Below, piece after piece: positions 33,728 to 44,603 of a DNA stretch of 64,000 nucleotides. This DNA comes from JBBIGV01 sp037447335 (GTDB taxonomy: Bacteria; Bacteroidota; Ignavibacteria; Ignavibacteriales; Ignavibacteriaceae): the NCBI GenBank assembly GCA_037447335.1, contig JBBIGV010000008.1, positions 14,059 through 78,058 of the forward strand. The letters are read 5' to 3'. Both the position numbers and the translations under genes were made by a program. Position 1 is the first letter of the stretch, and each line of letters starts with the position of its first letter. Under the pieces are notes generated by a model, which had not been told where the DNA came from, searched no databases, and saw only the letters and a program-made list of their open reading frames with translations.

Positions 33728-33955
33728 ATGTCTTTCAGGGATCAAAAAAAATATCTTGAAGCGTTAAAGCGCTATCAAAGTAAGTTTACACCCAAAGAAT
33801 ATGACGAATACAGGATTTTTATGAAGCGCGACAAGGATGAGGAAGAATTCGATACGGTTTCTATGAGAAGATTGAAAGAGCTTCACGATAAGTACTATAT
33901 TGCACCTGACCGTTCGAAGCTCAATAATCTTTTCAGGAAAAAAGATGGTGAATAA
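33728..33955 (+). CDS. Small charged protein of unknown function
   Basis: 75 residues from the second ATG (33728), chosen because AAGGATGG is the ribosome-binding site and overlaps the first ATG at 33719. The product SFRDQKKYLEALKRYQSKF...NLFRKKDGE is highly charged, largely helical and soluble. No family recognised. It lies about 135 nt upstream of dnaN on the same strand but dnaN appears to have its own promoter. Confidence 0.6.
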   Translation: MSFRDQKKYLEALKRYQSKFTPKEYDEYRIFMKRDKDEEEFDTVSMRRLKELHDKYYIAPDRSKLNNLFRKKDGE

Positions 33956-34036
33956 CAGAAATAAATAGTCGAAATTGAGTTGCTTTTCAAGCTGTTCAAC
34001 CCCTGAAACAAACCATAAAAGCGCTGAAGAATCTCG

Positions 34037-34067
34037 TTGAGATTAGCATAGGATATTAGTATTTTTG
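34037..34067 (+). promoter_or_regulatory. dnaN promoter, Bacteroidota type
   Basis: TTG at 34037-34039, exactly 20 nt, then TATTTTTG at 34060-34067, 24 nt before the dnaN ATG. Confidence 0.6.
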
Positions 34068-34091
34068 CATGATTTAAAAGGAGTCATTTCA

Positions 34092-35201
34092 ATGGAATTT
34101 AAGATCAACAGCAAAGATTTAGAAAAATTATTATCCAGGATTATTCCTGCGGTCCCAGCCAGAACACCAATGCCGATCCTGGAGAATTTTCTGTTCGTAA
34201 TTAAAGATGGTTTGCTAACAGTTTGCGCTACAGATCTTGAAATAGCGCTAAGGTCATCACTAAATGTTGCTGCTGACGAAAATATCTCGATGGTTGTACC
34301 CGCCAGGCTGCTTTACGAAATAATCAGATCGTTGGAAGAAACGCAGGTTCATTTTCAGACCGAACCAAATTCCAAAATTAAAATGACTACCGATTCCGGC
34401 GTTTACAATATTGGATATGCCACACCAGAATCTTTTCCGGAAATACCATCGGTGCCAAGGGATAAAGAGTTTATTATCAGCGGGCCCGACCTTAAAAAAG
34501 CCATCGATCAAACCTCCTTTGCAATGAGTAAGGAAGACATGCGCCCGGCAATGACCGGCACTCTGTTTGAATTTACGGGTGAAGGGTTGAAGTTTGTTTC
34601 TACCGACGGGCACAGGCTTGTTAAGTTTATAAACAAATCATTAATAACCGATACCGAGGAGCAATACATCCTGCCCGAACGAGCTATTTCGGTTTTATCA
34701 AAACTACTGGGTCATACAGACGTGAAAATTTATATGAGTAAAACCAATTTTAATTTTCACATTGGTGACCTGGAGTTCATTACAAGGCTAATTGGTGAAA
34801 AGTATCCTGCATACAATAGTGTTATACCGCTCGAAAACGAAAACCTGCTTACAATTAAACGTCAGTCGCTGCTTTTGGCTGTAAGAAGAATGCTTTTGTT
34901 TTCGGCTACCGGAAGCAAGCAGGTTAAATTTTCCTTAAGTAAAGATGCGGTTGAAGTTTCGGCAGAGGACATTGATCACGGATCTGATGCAAAAGAGAAA
35001 ATTGAGTGTGATTACAACGGAGAACCGATGGACATAGGGTTCAACACAGCATATGTAAACGATGTACTAACACACGTGGTCGATGATCAGGTTTTGTTCA
35101 AGCTAAGTTCACCTACAAAAGCTTGTATTATAGAGCCTGTATCAAAGAAAGAAAATGAAGAGTTAATGCTTCTGCTTATGCCCGTGCGATTGAATAATTG
35201 A
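34092..35201 (+). CDS. dnaN: DNA polymerase III sliding clamp (beta subunit)
   Basis: 369 residues from the ATG at 34092 (AAAGGAG leader); the longer frame to 34065 lies in the promoter. Three-domain beta clamp: MEFKINSKDLEKLLSRIIPAVPARTPMPILENF at the start, STDGHRLVKF in domain 2 and the C-terminal LLLMPVRLNN that lines the partner-binding cleft. It tethers the replicase to DNA. First gene of dnaN-recF-DUF721-gyrB-gyrA; dnaA, often its upstream neighbour, is absent. Confidence 0.97.
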   Translation: MEFKINSKDLEKLLSRIIPAVPARTPMPILENFLFVIKDGLLTVCATDLEIALRSSLNVAADENISMVVPARLLYEIIRSLEETQVHFQTEPNSKIKMTTDSGVYNIGYATPESFPEIPSVPRDKEFIISGPDLKKAIDQTSFAMSKEDMRPAMTGTLFEFTGEGLKFVSTDGHRLVKFINKSLITDTEEQYILPERAISVLSKLLGHTDVKIYMSKTNFNFHIGDLEFITRLIGEKYPAYNSVIPLENENLLTIKRQSLLLAVRRMLLFSATGSKQVKFSLSKDAVEVSAEDIDHGSDAKEKIECDYNGEPMDIGFNTAYVNDVLTHVVDDQVLFKLSSPTKACIIEPVSKKENEELMLLLMPVRLNN

Positions 35202-35205
35202 TGAG

Positions 35206-36315
35206 ATGAATCTTTCCTCTATCCAGCTTAGAAATTTTAGAATACATAAACAGTTGTCGCTCAACTTTTCCGATAAGCTCAACTATATTGTTGGAGGCAA
35301 TGGATTGGGGAAAACATCCATTTTGGAATCAATTTATTACATGTGCACAACCAAAAGCAGTATTGCCAGAACCGACAGCGAAGCGCTGAACTTCAATGAA
35401 GATTTTTTTGAGATATCCGGATTGTTTAAAAGTATAACAGAGAACAACGTAAGAATTTATTTCTCACAGAAAGACAATAAAAAACTTTACTTTAAAGATG
35501 GCAAACAGATATCACGTTCTGCAGACGTAATCGGAAAATTTCCTGTTGTAATTCTTGCACCGGCAGACCATAATATCACACAAGGTGCACCATCCGACAG
35601 AAGGAAATTTTTTGATTCCGTTATTTCGCAGGCAAGCGAAACCTATTTGTATAATTTAATTGAATACAACAGGATACTTCGGCAAAGATCTTCTTTGTTG
35701 AACCAGATAAAAGAAACCAGAAATGAAAGGCTGCTGCAGGAACTGGATGCATGGACAGAAAATCTGATCAATAAAGGATCAGAGTTAATTGAACAGAGGA
35801 AAGTTTTTATAAAAGATTTTTCCGGGTTTGTTTGTCAATCTTATAAAACTCTTCTTGATGACTACGAAATACCCGGCGTTGAGTATTATTATCTTGAAGG
35901 CAGCAGCACAAATGTTAAAGAAAAATTTCAGGCATTAATTAAGGACAGGAAAGAAGAAGAATTGAGAAGAGCAGCTAATCTTGTAGGACCGCACAGAGAT
36001 GATTTCATTTTTACTATAAATAAAATGAATCTAAGAACATTCGGCTCACAGGGTCAGCACAAAACCTTTCAGGTTGTATTAAGATTTGCCGAATTCTTTT
36101 ATCTTGAGGAAAGAACAGGCAACACACCGATATTTTTACTTGATGATGTTTTTGGTGAACTCGACACAAGCCGTTCCGAAAGAATCAGTGAATATCTAAG
36201 GAACGTCGGGCAGGCATTCATTACTATCACCGACTTTGCTAATCTGTCTTACTTAAAAAAGAATGTGGACGATTTTCACATTTCTCTTAAAGAAGGATAT
36301 GTGAATTATGCCTGA
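35206..36315 (+). CDS. recF: DNA replication/repair protein RecF
   Basis: 369 residues. SMC-like ATPase: LRNFRIHKQLSLNF start, Walker A GGNGLGKTS (30-38), QGQHKTFQVVLRFAE signature region and Walker B IFLLDDVFGELD. It loads RecA at gaps through RecOR. It begins 4 nt after dnaN and overlaps the next gene by 8 nt. Confidence 0.96.
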   Translation: MNLSSIQLRNFRIHKQLSLNFSDKLNYIVGGNGLGKTSILESIYYMCTTKSSIARTDSEALNFNEDFFEISGLFKSITENNVRIYFSQKDNKKLYFKDGKQISRSADVIGKFPVVILAPADHNITQGAPSDRRKFFDSVISQASETYLYNLIEYNRILRQRSSLLNQIKETRNERLLQELDAWTENLINKGSELIEQRKVFIKDFSGFVCQSYKTLLDDYEIPGVEYYYLEGSSTNVKEKFQALIKDRKEEELRRAANLVGPHRDDFIFTINKMNLRTFGSQGQHKTFQVVLRFAEFFYLEERTGNTPIFLLDDVFGELDTSRSERISEYLRNVGQAFITITDFANLSYLKKNVDDFHISLKEGYVNYA

Positions 36316-36595
36316 TGGTTTCAAAAGTTTTGAAGAAATTTTTCGCAGCGAACCCGGCTTGAAAAGAATCCGCGGGCTGGTAAAAAACTCTGATGTTATA
36401 ATTCGGTTTCATGAAATTTTTCCGGAATTTATAAAAGTTGCCAAACCGGAAAAGGTTGTTAAAAAAACTCTCTTTCTTGTTGTTGAAAACCCGTCATGGC
36501 GCTCTGAACTGAAGTACAATGAAGCCCGGTTGATAAATAAAATAAATGAATATTTTGACGAAGAAAGAATTTCAGCAATAAGATTTACTTCTTAA
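36308..36595 (+). CDS. DUF721 (DciA-like) protein
   Basis: 95 residues. TLFLVVENPSWRSELKYNEARLINKIN is the DUF721 core shared with DciA, the widespread loader of the replicative helicase DnaB. It overlaps recF by 8 nt and precedes gyrB, the position this gene commonly has in the FCB group. The protein is only the core, without the long extension of some DciA proteins; helicase loading is inferred from family and context. Confidence 0.8.
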   Translation: MPDGFKSFEEIFRSEPGLKRIRGLVKNSDVIIRFHEIFPEFIKVAKPEKVVKKTLFLVVENPSWRSELKYNEARLINKINEYFDEERISAIRFTS

Positions 36596-38596
<2,001 letters not shown>

Positions 38597-38641
38597 TAGT
38601 TATCAAAATTAATTTTTAAGAAGAACAAACAGTAGAATTCC

Positions 38642-41092
38642 ATGTCAACAATTTTTGAAAAGATCATTCCCGTATCATTAGAAGAGGAGATGAAATCCTC
38701 TTACATTGATTATTCGATGTCCGTTATTGTATCTCGCGCATTGCCCGATGTTCGCGATGGACTAAAACCCGTTCACAGGCGTGTATTGTTTGGAATGCAT
38801 GAACTTGGTCTTGCTTTTAACAGACCATATAAAAAGTCGGCAAGAATAGTCGGCGAAGTTCTTGGTAAATACCATCCGCACGGAGACAGCGCAGTATATG
38901 ATACAATGGTAAGAATGGTTCAGGAGTTTTCACTTCGCTATCCTCTGGTTGACGGGCAGGGAAATTTCGGTTCCGTTGATGGCGACTCGCCCGCAGCCAT
39001 GCGTTATACAGAAGCTCGTCTTTCAAGAATTGCCGATGAAATGCTTCGTGATTTGGATAAGAACACTGTTTCATTTGCACCTAACTTTGATGATACCTTA
39101 CAGGAACCTACAGTTCTGCCCTCTTACCTGCCTAACCTGCTTGTCAATGGATCAAGCGGAATTGCAGTGGGTATGGCTACTAACATCCCGCCGCATAACC
39201 TGACTGAAGTTATTGATGGATTGATTGCTCTGATAAAGAATCCTGATTTAACCATAGAGAAAATAATGAAACATGTTAGCGCGCCTGACTTCCCTACAGG
39301 AGGAATTATTTATGGTTATGATGGTGTTAAAGAAGCTTATAAAACCGGAAGAGGGCGGATTATCGTTCGTGCAAAAGCCAATATTGAAACTCTGAAAACA
39401 GGCAGAGAAAATATTATAATAACCGAGCTGCCTTACCAGGTTAATAAAGCCAACCTCATTGAAAAAATGGCAGACCTTGTCCGTGCCGGAAAGCTCACCG
39501 ATATTTCTAATATAAGAGATGAATCAGACCGCGACGGCATGAGGGTAGTCGTTGAATTAAAACGTGACGGAAATGCTGCCACTGTTCTCAACCAAATGTT
39601 CAAACATACGCAGATGCAGACCACCTTCGGCGTAATTATGCTTGCGCTTGTTAACGGCGTTCCAAAAGTGCTTAATCTGAAGGAAATAATGCAGCACTTT
39701 ATTGATCATCGTATGGATGTGCTTATTAAAAGAACTAAATACGAACTCGATACTGCCGAAAGAAGAGCGCACATACTTGAAGGATATATTATTGCACTTG
39801 ATAATATTGATGCGGTTATTGAAACGATTAAAAAATCCAGGGATGTTGAGACCGCCAAAAACAAACTGATGAAAAAATTCAAGTTGACTGAAGTGCAGGC
39901 AAAAGCAATTCTCGATATGCGTTTACAGCGCCTTACCGGTCTCGAACGAAAGAAAATAGAAGATGAGTACAAAGAGGTCATTAAATTAATTGAAAAGCTG
40001 AAAGGAATTCTGGACAGCGAGGAGAAAAGATATTTTATAATTAAAGAAGAACTGCTTGCACTGAAAAATAAATACGGTGACGAGCGGAGAACAGAAGTAA
40101 TCTATGATTATAAAGATTTTTCTCTTGAAGATATAATTGCAGAAGAAGATGTAGTTGTTACTATTTCTCACCAGGGTTTCATTAAGAGATTTCCGGTAAG
40201 CGGATACAGAAAGCAAATCCGCGGAGGCAAAGGAGTTACAGGCGCGGTAACAAAAGATGAAGATTTTATTGAACATATGTTTGTTGCATCAACGCATCAT
40301 TACATTATGTTCTTTACTGATAAAGGCAAGTGCTATTGGCTTAAAGTTCATGCAGTTCCTGAAGCAGGCAGAGCTGCACGCGGAAGGTCAATTCTTAATC
40401 TTATCGAAAAAGATAAGGAAGAAAAAATAACAGCCTTTGTATCTGTTAAAGAATTCCGTGATGATCAGTACCTGATTATGATAACCGAAAAAGGAACAGT
40501 GAAAAAAACCGTGCTCTCAGCATACGGTAACGTTAGAAAAGGCGGGATTTATGCTATCAATCTTTTAAGCGGAGACAGGTTAATAGAGGTAAAACTTACT
40601 GACGGCAGCAACGATATAGTTATAGGAACAAGAAACGGATTTGCAATTCGTTTTCATGAAAAAGATGTGCGCAACATGGGCAGAACTGCTACCGGCGTTC
40701 GCGGCGTAAATCTTACAAAAGGAGACCGGGTTGTCGGGCTGCTGGTAATTAAAAGACAAGGAACATCTGTACTCGTTGTTACTGAAAACGGTTATGGTAA
40801 AAGATCTGATATTAACGACTACCGCATCACCCGAAGAGGAGGCAAAGGTGTTATAACTGTTAAAACTACTCCGAAAACCGGCAAGATGATTGCACTAATG
40901 GAAGCAAACGATAATGATGAACTCGTTATCATCACAACTCACGGTATGGTGATTAAACAAGGAATGAAAGATATTCGTGTTATGGGTCGTAATACACAAG
41001 GAGTACGGGTGATTAAGCTAAAAGAGGGTGATGCAATAGCAGATATTTCTAAGGTTGTTCCCGAGGAAGATAATACAGAACTTCTGCAGTAA
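38642..41092 (+). CDS. gyrA: DNA gyrase subunit A
   Basis: 816 residues. The catalytic Tyr is Y122 in [10 protein letters not shown]; the quinolone region reads [11 protein letters not shown] with Ser83 and Asp87, the sensitive wild-type residues. The six-bladed C-terminal domain contains the GyrA box-like RGGKGVTG at about 524, which distinguishes gyrase from ParC. The acidic tail is short. Last gene of the dnaN operon; a weak hairpin follows. Confidence 0.97.
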   Translation: MSTIFEKIIPVSLEEEMKSSYIDYSMSVIVSRALPDVRDGLKPVHRRVLFGMHELGLAFNRPYKKSARIVGEVLGKYHPHGDSAVYDTMVRMVQEFSLRYPLVDGQGNFGSVDGDSPAAMRYTEARLSRIADEMLRDLDKNTVSFAPNFDDTLQEPTVLPSYLPNLLVNGSSGIAVGMATNIPPHNLTEVIDGLIALIKNPDLTIEKIMKHVSAPDFPTGGIIYGYDGVKEAYKTGRGRIIVRAKANIETLKTGRENIIITELPYQVNKANLIEKMADLVRAGKLTDISNIRDESDRDGMRVVVELKRDGNAATVLNQMFKHTQMQTTFGVIMLALVNGVPKVLNLKEIMQHFIDHRMDVLIKRTKYELDTAERRAHILEGYIIALDNIDAVIETIKKSRDVETAKNKLMKKFKLTEVQAKAILDMRLQRLTGLERKKIEDEYKEVIKLIEKLKGILDSEEKRYFIIKEELLALKNKYGDERRTEVIYDYKDFSLEDIIAEEDVVVTISHQGFIKRFPVSGYRKQIRGGKGVTGAVTKDEDFIEHMFVASTHHYIMFFTDKGKCYWLKVHAVPEAGRAARGRSILNLIEKDKEEKITAFVSVKEFRDDQYLIMITEKGTVKKTVLSAYGNVRKGGIYAINLLSGDRLIEVKLTDGSNDIVIGTRNGFAIRFHEKDVRNMGRTATGVRGVNLTKGDRVVGLLVIKRQGTSVLVVTENGYGKRSDINDYRITRRGGKGVITVKTTPKTGKMIALMEANDNDELVIITTHGMVIKQGMKDIRVMGRNTQGVRVIKLKEGDAIADISKVVPEEDNTELLQ

Positions 41093-41128
41093 TGATTTTT
41101 CTAAAGAGGGCTGTTTTATCTTAAAAAG

Positions 41129-41150
41129 TCTCTGTTAAGTCAGAGATTAA
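41129..41150 (+). terminator. Weak hairpin between convergent gyrA and the lipoprotein gene
   Basis: TCTCTG (41129-41134), loop TTAAGT, CAGAGA (41141-41146), then TTAAT. Short stem and poor U-run, so only a candidate. Confidence 0.3.
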
Positions 41151-41695
41151 TCCGGGTCTGAAGATGACCGTATAGAGTTTGCTATCCGGTAACTTATCAG
41201 ATTTATATACCCATTAACTTTATAAAGAGATAACTCAACACCGAACTCTTCTTTCAGCCATATCTTATTTATCGTTTCTTTATCCTGTGTTTCATTTATT
41301 ACAGCGGCTTTGCCGTATTTATTTTCCACCAGTGCGCTCACATGATCAAATATACGTTCAAGCTCTTTTGTAAATATCAGGCACGATACGGAGTAGAGCA
41401 AAGAGTCTAAAAACTGCGGCACAAACCTGATTTCTATCGGAGAAAAAGAATCTTCAAAAAGATTAATTACGAAGTAGTGCTGTGTTTCACGAGCTGATTT
41501 TTTATTTTTAATAAAAGAATATACATCATCTTCTTTCATACCAAGCGTTAACCCGATTAAACATCCTTTTGAATGTTTATGCAGGTTCAGTTCATTCATT
41601 AATGTGCTTTTTACAAGAATGTCATCGGGGCTCTCAGAGCAACCCGCATAAAACGCGGCGGCGAGTATGATAATAATAAGACAAAATCCGGTCAC
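41147..41695 (-). CDS. Putative lipoprotein of unknown function
   Basis: 182 residues from a GTG at 41695. A hydrophobic stretch (FCLIIIILAAAF) ends in a lipobox YAGC (Cys near residue 19), so the mature protein should be lipid-anchored. The rest (IGLTLGMKEDDVYSFIKNKK, IRFVPQFLDSLLYSVSCL) has no recognised family. The GTG start gives a signal peptide with no Lys/Arg; three codons earlier in frame stands ATA AAA AAA, which would add the usual basic N-region, so the annotated start may be wrong or unusual. Confidence 0.6.
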   Translation of the reverse strand: MTGFCLIIIILAAAFYAGCSESPDDILVKSTLMNELNLHKHSKGCLIGLTLGMKEDDVYSFIKNKKSARETQHYFVINLFEDSFSPIEIRFVPQFLDSLLYSVSCLIFTKELERIFDHVSALVENKYGKAAVINETQDKETINKIWLKEEFGVELSLYKVNGYINLISYRIANSIRSSSDPD

Positions 41696-41900
41696 TGATT
41701 TTTTTATTAATTTAAGATTTTAAATTCAATTATAAAATGTTCGGATATTAATTTCAACGCTCTTTTACAGGGTCAGACTTGTTAAGACGGAAGTATATTA
41801 CCCCAACAAATTAAAACAAACTTTATGACATTACATTTAGCAATGTACATCTGAAACTCTTAAATTATATCTGCAAATATTTTTAGATAAAGGTTTTTAA

Positions 41901-42782
41901 GTGGGCATCTCAAAATCAAACAGCAGCGAAGAAACAGCAATACTTCTTATACATTGTGAAGATCGCAAGGGTCTTGTATTAGCCGTAACCGAATTCATAC
42001 ATAAAAATGATGGCAACATAACTTATTTAGACCAGCATGTTGATCATGAAAACATGAAATTTTTTATGAGAATCGAATGGGACCTGACAAATTTCATAAT
42101 TCCACGGGATAAAGTGGGCGACTATTTTGAAACTATGATTGCAAAAAAATATCAGATGCAATGGCAGCTTCATCTTTCCGGTTCTGTACCAAGAATGGCA
42201 GTGTTTGTTTCAAAACTGCCCCACTGTTTATATGATATTCTTTCACGCTGTGATTCAGGCGAATGGCAGTGTGATATACCGGTGGTTATTAGCAATCACG
42301 AGGTTCTTAAACCTGTTGTCGAAAAATTTAATGTTGATTTTCATTTTTTACCCGCTAACAATACAAATAAGAGAGAGCAGGAAAAGAAGCAATTGGAATT
42401 GCTTCAAGCATATAATATTGACTTTATCGTTCTTGCAAGATATATGCAAATACTCAGCAGCGAATTTATTTCTTATTATCCTGAAAGAATTATAAATATT
42501 CATCATTCTTTTCTGCCAGCATTTCCAGGCGCAAGGCCCTATCATTCAGCGTATGAAAGGGGCGTAAAAATTATAGGCTCAACAAGTCATTACGTTACAG
42601 ATGAATTGGACGCCGGTCCCATTATAGAACAAGACGTCGTTCGTGTTACTCATGCCGATACTGTAAATGATCTGATTCGTAAGGGACGCGACCTTGAAAG
42701 AATAGTATTATCCCGCGCCGTATGGAAACACATTCAAAGAAAAGTTCTTGTTTACGATAACAGAACAGTGATATTTACTTAA
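41901..42782 (+). CDS. purU: Formyltetrahydrofolate deformylase
   Basis: 293 residues from a GTG at 41901. N-terminal ACT domain (AILLIHCEDRKGLVLAVTEFIHKNDGNITYLDQHVD) and C-terminal formyltransferase-type domain with the conserved INIHHSFLPAFPGARPYHSAYERGVK and TDELDAGPIIEQ. Hydrolyses 10-formyl-THF to THF and formate, balancing one-carbon pools. Followed 13 nt later by a small secreted-protein gene with a GGAG leader. Confidence 0.95.
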   Translation: MGISKSNSSEETAILLIHCEDRKGLVLAVTEFIHKNDGNITYLDQHVDHENMKFFMRIEWDLTNFIIPRDKVGDYFETMIAKKYQMQWQLHLSGSVPRMAVFVSKLPHCLYDILSRCDSGEWQCDIPVVISNHEVLKPVVEKFNVDFHFLPANNTNKREQEKKQLELLQAYNIDFIVLARYMQILSSEFISYYPERIINIHHSFLPAFPGARPYHSAYERGVKIIGSTSHYVTDELDAGPIIEQDVVRVTHADTVNDLIRKGRDLERIVLSRAVWKHIQRKVLVYDNRTVIFT

Positions 42783-42795
42783 AACCGGAGCAAAT

Positions 42796-43242
42796 ATGAA
42801 AGCGTTAATCTTAGCCGTTGCATTTTTGCTATCATCAGCATCTAACTTGCTTCCTCAGCAGAACCAAAAAGAACTTGAGGATGCATTGATTGCAATTATG
42901 AAGAATGAATTCCGGGCATTTAAAACCAAAAACCCAGCTCTGTGGGAACCCTTTGCAGATGATGAAGCAATATTTACAGGAATTGATGCGGGTTATAAAT
43001 CGAAGTTGGATATAATTCAGGAAATAAAAAATGCACCCGAAATCTACATGTATGCTGAAGAAAGTTATGACGGGATAACAGTAAAACAAATCAAAGATTT
43101 AGCTGTGTTATCTTGCTTTGCTCATCTTACATTTAGTGAAAGTGACGGAAAAACAAGAATATTGTCCTTTAAATTTAATAGGGTTCACTTGAAGTCACCG
43201 GCAGGATGGCGGCTTCTTTATCACAGCGCTATCCCTCTGTAA
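42796..43242 (+). CDS. Secreted NTF2/SnoaL-like protein
   Basis: 148 residues with a signal peptide (LILAVAFLLSSASNLLPQQ). The remainder (ELEDALIAIMKNEFRAFKTKNPALWEPFADDEAIFTGID...GGWRLLYHSAIPL-type end) has the pattern of DUF4440/SnoaL cone-shaped NTF2 folds. Such proteins are binding pockets or unknown enzymes in the periplasm. Probably co-transcribed with purU; no functional link apparent. Confidence 0.75.
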   Translation: MKALILAVAFLLSSASNLLPQQNQKELEDALIAIMKNEFRAFKTKNPALWEPFADDEAIFTGIDAGYKSKLDIIQEIKNAPEIYMYAEESYDGITVKQIKDLAVLSCFAHLTFSESDGKTRILSFKFNRVHLKSPAGWRLLYHSAIPL

Positions 43243-43315
43243 AATCTGTTGCGGCAACTTTTGTTAGCCGGCGATATTTGCTTTTCACAAAATATTTAAT
43301 AGTTTCGCTCATAGT

Positions 43316-43349
43316 CTTTTGCCGCGGTAGTTGCAAAAGTATTTTTTTA
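43316..43349 (+). terminator. Hairpin with T-tract after the NTF2-like gene
   Basis: CTTTTGC (43316-43322) and GCAAAAG (43333-43339), 10-nt loop, followed by TATTTTTTTAA. Terminator-like but A+T-rich, and only 19 nt before a Shine-Dalgarno and small ORF, so it could instead regulate that ORF. Confidence 0.4.
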
Positions 43350-43367
43350 ACTCTTTCAGGAGGTTAC

Positions 43368-43454
43368 ATGCGCAAAAAATTTATTCCGGGTTGTTATCCG
43401 CTGGCTCTGTTCTTCTTAACAGTGAGTGCTGTTTTTGTTTTTCTCCTGATTTGA
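43368..43454 (+). CDS. 28-residue putative membrane peptide
   Basis: ATG at 43368 preceded by a near-perfect AGGAGG with 5-nt spacing. The product begins MRKKFIPGCYP and ends LFFLTVSAVFVFLLI: basic head and one transmembrane helix. A strong terminator starts 9 nt after the stop. The strong ribosome-binding site, topology and terminator argue for a real gene; no family known. Confidence 0.5.
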   Translation: MRKKFIPGCYPLALFFLTVSAVFVFLLI

Positions 43455-43462
43455 TCAAATAC

Positions 43463-43487
43463 GGCGGCTTTTCAGCCGCCTTTTTAA
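43463..43487 (+). terminator. Rho-independent terminator
   Basis: GGCGGCT, loop TTTC, AGCCGCC (43463-43480), then TTTTTAA. Strong GC stem; ends the small membrane peptide transcript. Confidence 0.85.
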
Positions 43488-43551
43488 TTATCTGCATACT
43501 TCGCATACCCCGGCTTCTAACTTTTGTAAATATTCTATATAGATAAAGCAC

Positions 43552-43911
43552 ATGAACATTGAAAGTATAAGAGAATATTGTCTTAAGAAAAAAGGTGTTG
43601 AAGAATCTTATCCTTTTGATGAAACAACTCTCGTATTTAAAGTAATGGGGAAAATGTTTCTTTTGGCAGCACTGGAGAAAATACCACTGCAGATAAATCT
43701 GAAAGCCGATCCGGAAAAAGCTATTGAGCAGCGTGAGCGGTATGAGGCAATATTACCCGGCTATCACCAAAGCAAAAAACATTGGAACACAATAGTTCTT
43801 GATGGATCTATTCCCGATAATTATATAAAAGAATTAATCAATGACTCGTACTTCCTTGTAGCAGAGGGCTTTAAAAAATCCGATCGCCTGAAGCTGGATC
43901 GGATCAAGTAA
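43552..43911 (+). CDS. MmcQ/YjbR-family protein
   Basis: 119 residues. IREYCLKKKGVEESYPFDETTLVFKVMGKMF, INLKADPEKAIEQRERY and PGYHQSKKHWNTIVLDGSIPD are the family blocks of the CyaY-like fold seen in YjbR/MmcQ. The family is described as DNA-binding from structure, with the in vivo role unclear. Monocistronic, lying after a strong terminator; the start has little Shine-Dalgarno. Confidence 0.9.
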   Translation: MNIESIREYCLKKKGVEESYPFDETTLVFKVMGKMFLLAALEKIPLQINLKADPEKAIEQRERYEAILPGYHQSKKHWNTIVLDGSIPDNYIKELINDSYFLVAEGFKKSDRLKLDRIK

Positions 43912-44154
43912 GAACAAGCATTCCAAAATTCTTTTTTGAAAATTCCGCTAATATTACCGCATAAGCTCAAATCAGGGATTTTATGTTTAGTGAAAAATAT
44001 TGCCTTGCGTTAACGAATAACAAGCAAAAAAGAGCAGGTTTTTCATTAATTATCAATTATTTAATACCATAACCGGTTTATTTTCTTGAAAAAAATCTAT
44101 AAAGAAACTATTTTAATCACACAGATTAATCCACTAACCACTAAAGGAGAAGAT

Positions 44155-44520
44155 ATGAAGAAGTTAATGTTCGTTTCGGCAATGTTCGTCGCGCTCGGAA
44201 TTTGTTTCTCGGTTTATGCGCAGTCAACAGTTCAAAGTGGTAAATTCCAGCTTACCACAAAAACCGCGGGTTATACTTTAGACAAGAACGAAGGCGATAG
44301 GGCAGTTTCTATTGAAGTTGACTTCAATACACCATTTGATGTAAGACCGAAAGTAATTCTTGCAGTAACTCAGGTTGACATGGATCGGAACACAAACCAG
44401 AGATACAATGTCGAAGCAATTTCTGTTTCAAGAGACGGCTTTACAGTAAGAGTATCTACCTGGGGCGATTCGAGAATCTATGGTGTAGCAGGTTACTGGA
44501 TAGCTCATACCGAAGATTAG
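44155..44520 (+). CDS. Secreted H-type lectin domain protein
   Basis: 121 residues from the ATG at 44155, chosen for its AAAGGAG leader and because it starts the signal peptide (LMFVSAMFVALGICFSVYAQ). The mature part is a single H-lectin domain: FNTPFDVRPKVILAVTQVDMD, RYNVEAISVSRDGFTVRVSTWGDSRIYGVAGYWIAH, with the conserved Trp-rich end. The family, first known from snail agglutinin, binds N-acetylgalactosamine-type sugars. As a stand-alone exported domain it may act at the surface or in the periplasm; target unknown. A strong terminator follows. Confidence 0.85.
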   Translation: MKKLMFVSAMFVALGICFSVYAQSTVQSGKFQLTTKTAGYTLDKNEGDRAVSIEVDFNTPFDVRPKVILAVTQVDMDRNTNQRYNVEAISVSRDGFTVRVSTWGDSRIYGVAGYWIAHTED

Positions 44521-44542
44521 TATTTATATAAATCCATAAGTT

Positions 44543-44574
44543 AAAGGCTGGCTGAACTGCGCCAGCCTTTTTTG
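44543..44574 (+). terminator. Rho-independent terminator of the lectin gene
   Basis: AAAGGCTGGC (44543-44552), 8-nt loop, GCCAGCCTTT (44561-44570), continuing into TTT. Confidence 0.85.
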
Positions 44575-44603
44575 TATATATTCTGATGCAAGTATATTAA
44601 AAC

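Noticed and set aside
43983..44072. 29-codon ORF upstream of the lectin gene
   Set aside because: No ribosome-binding site or hydrophobic or family signal; probably chance.
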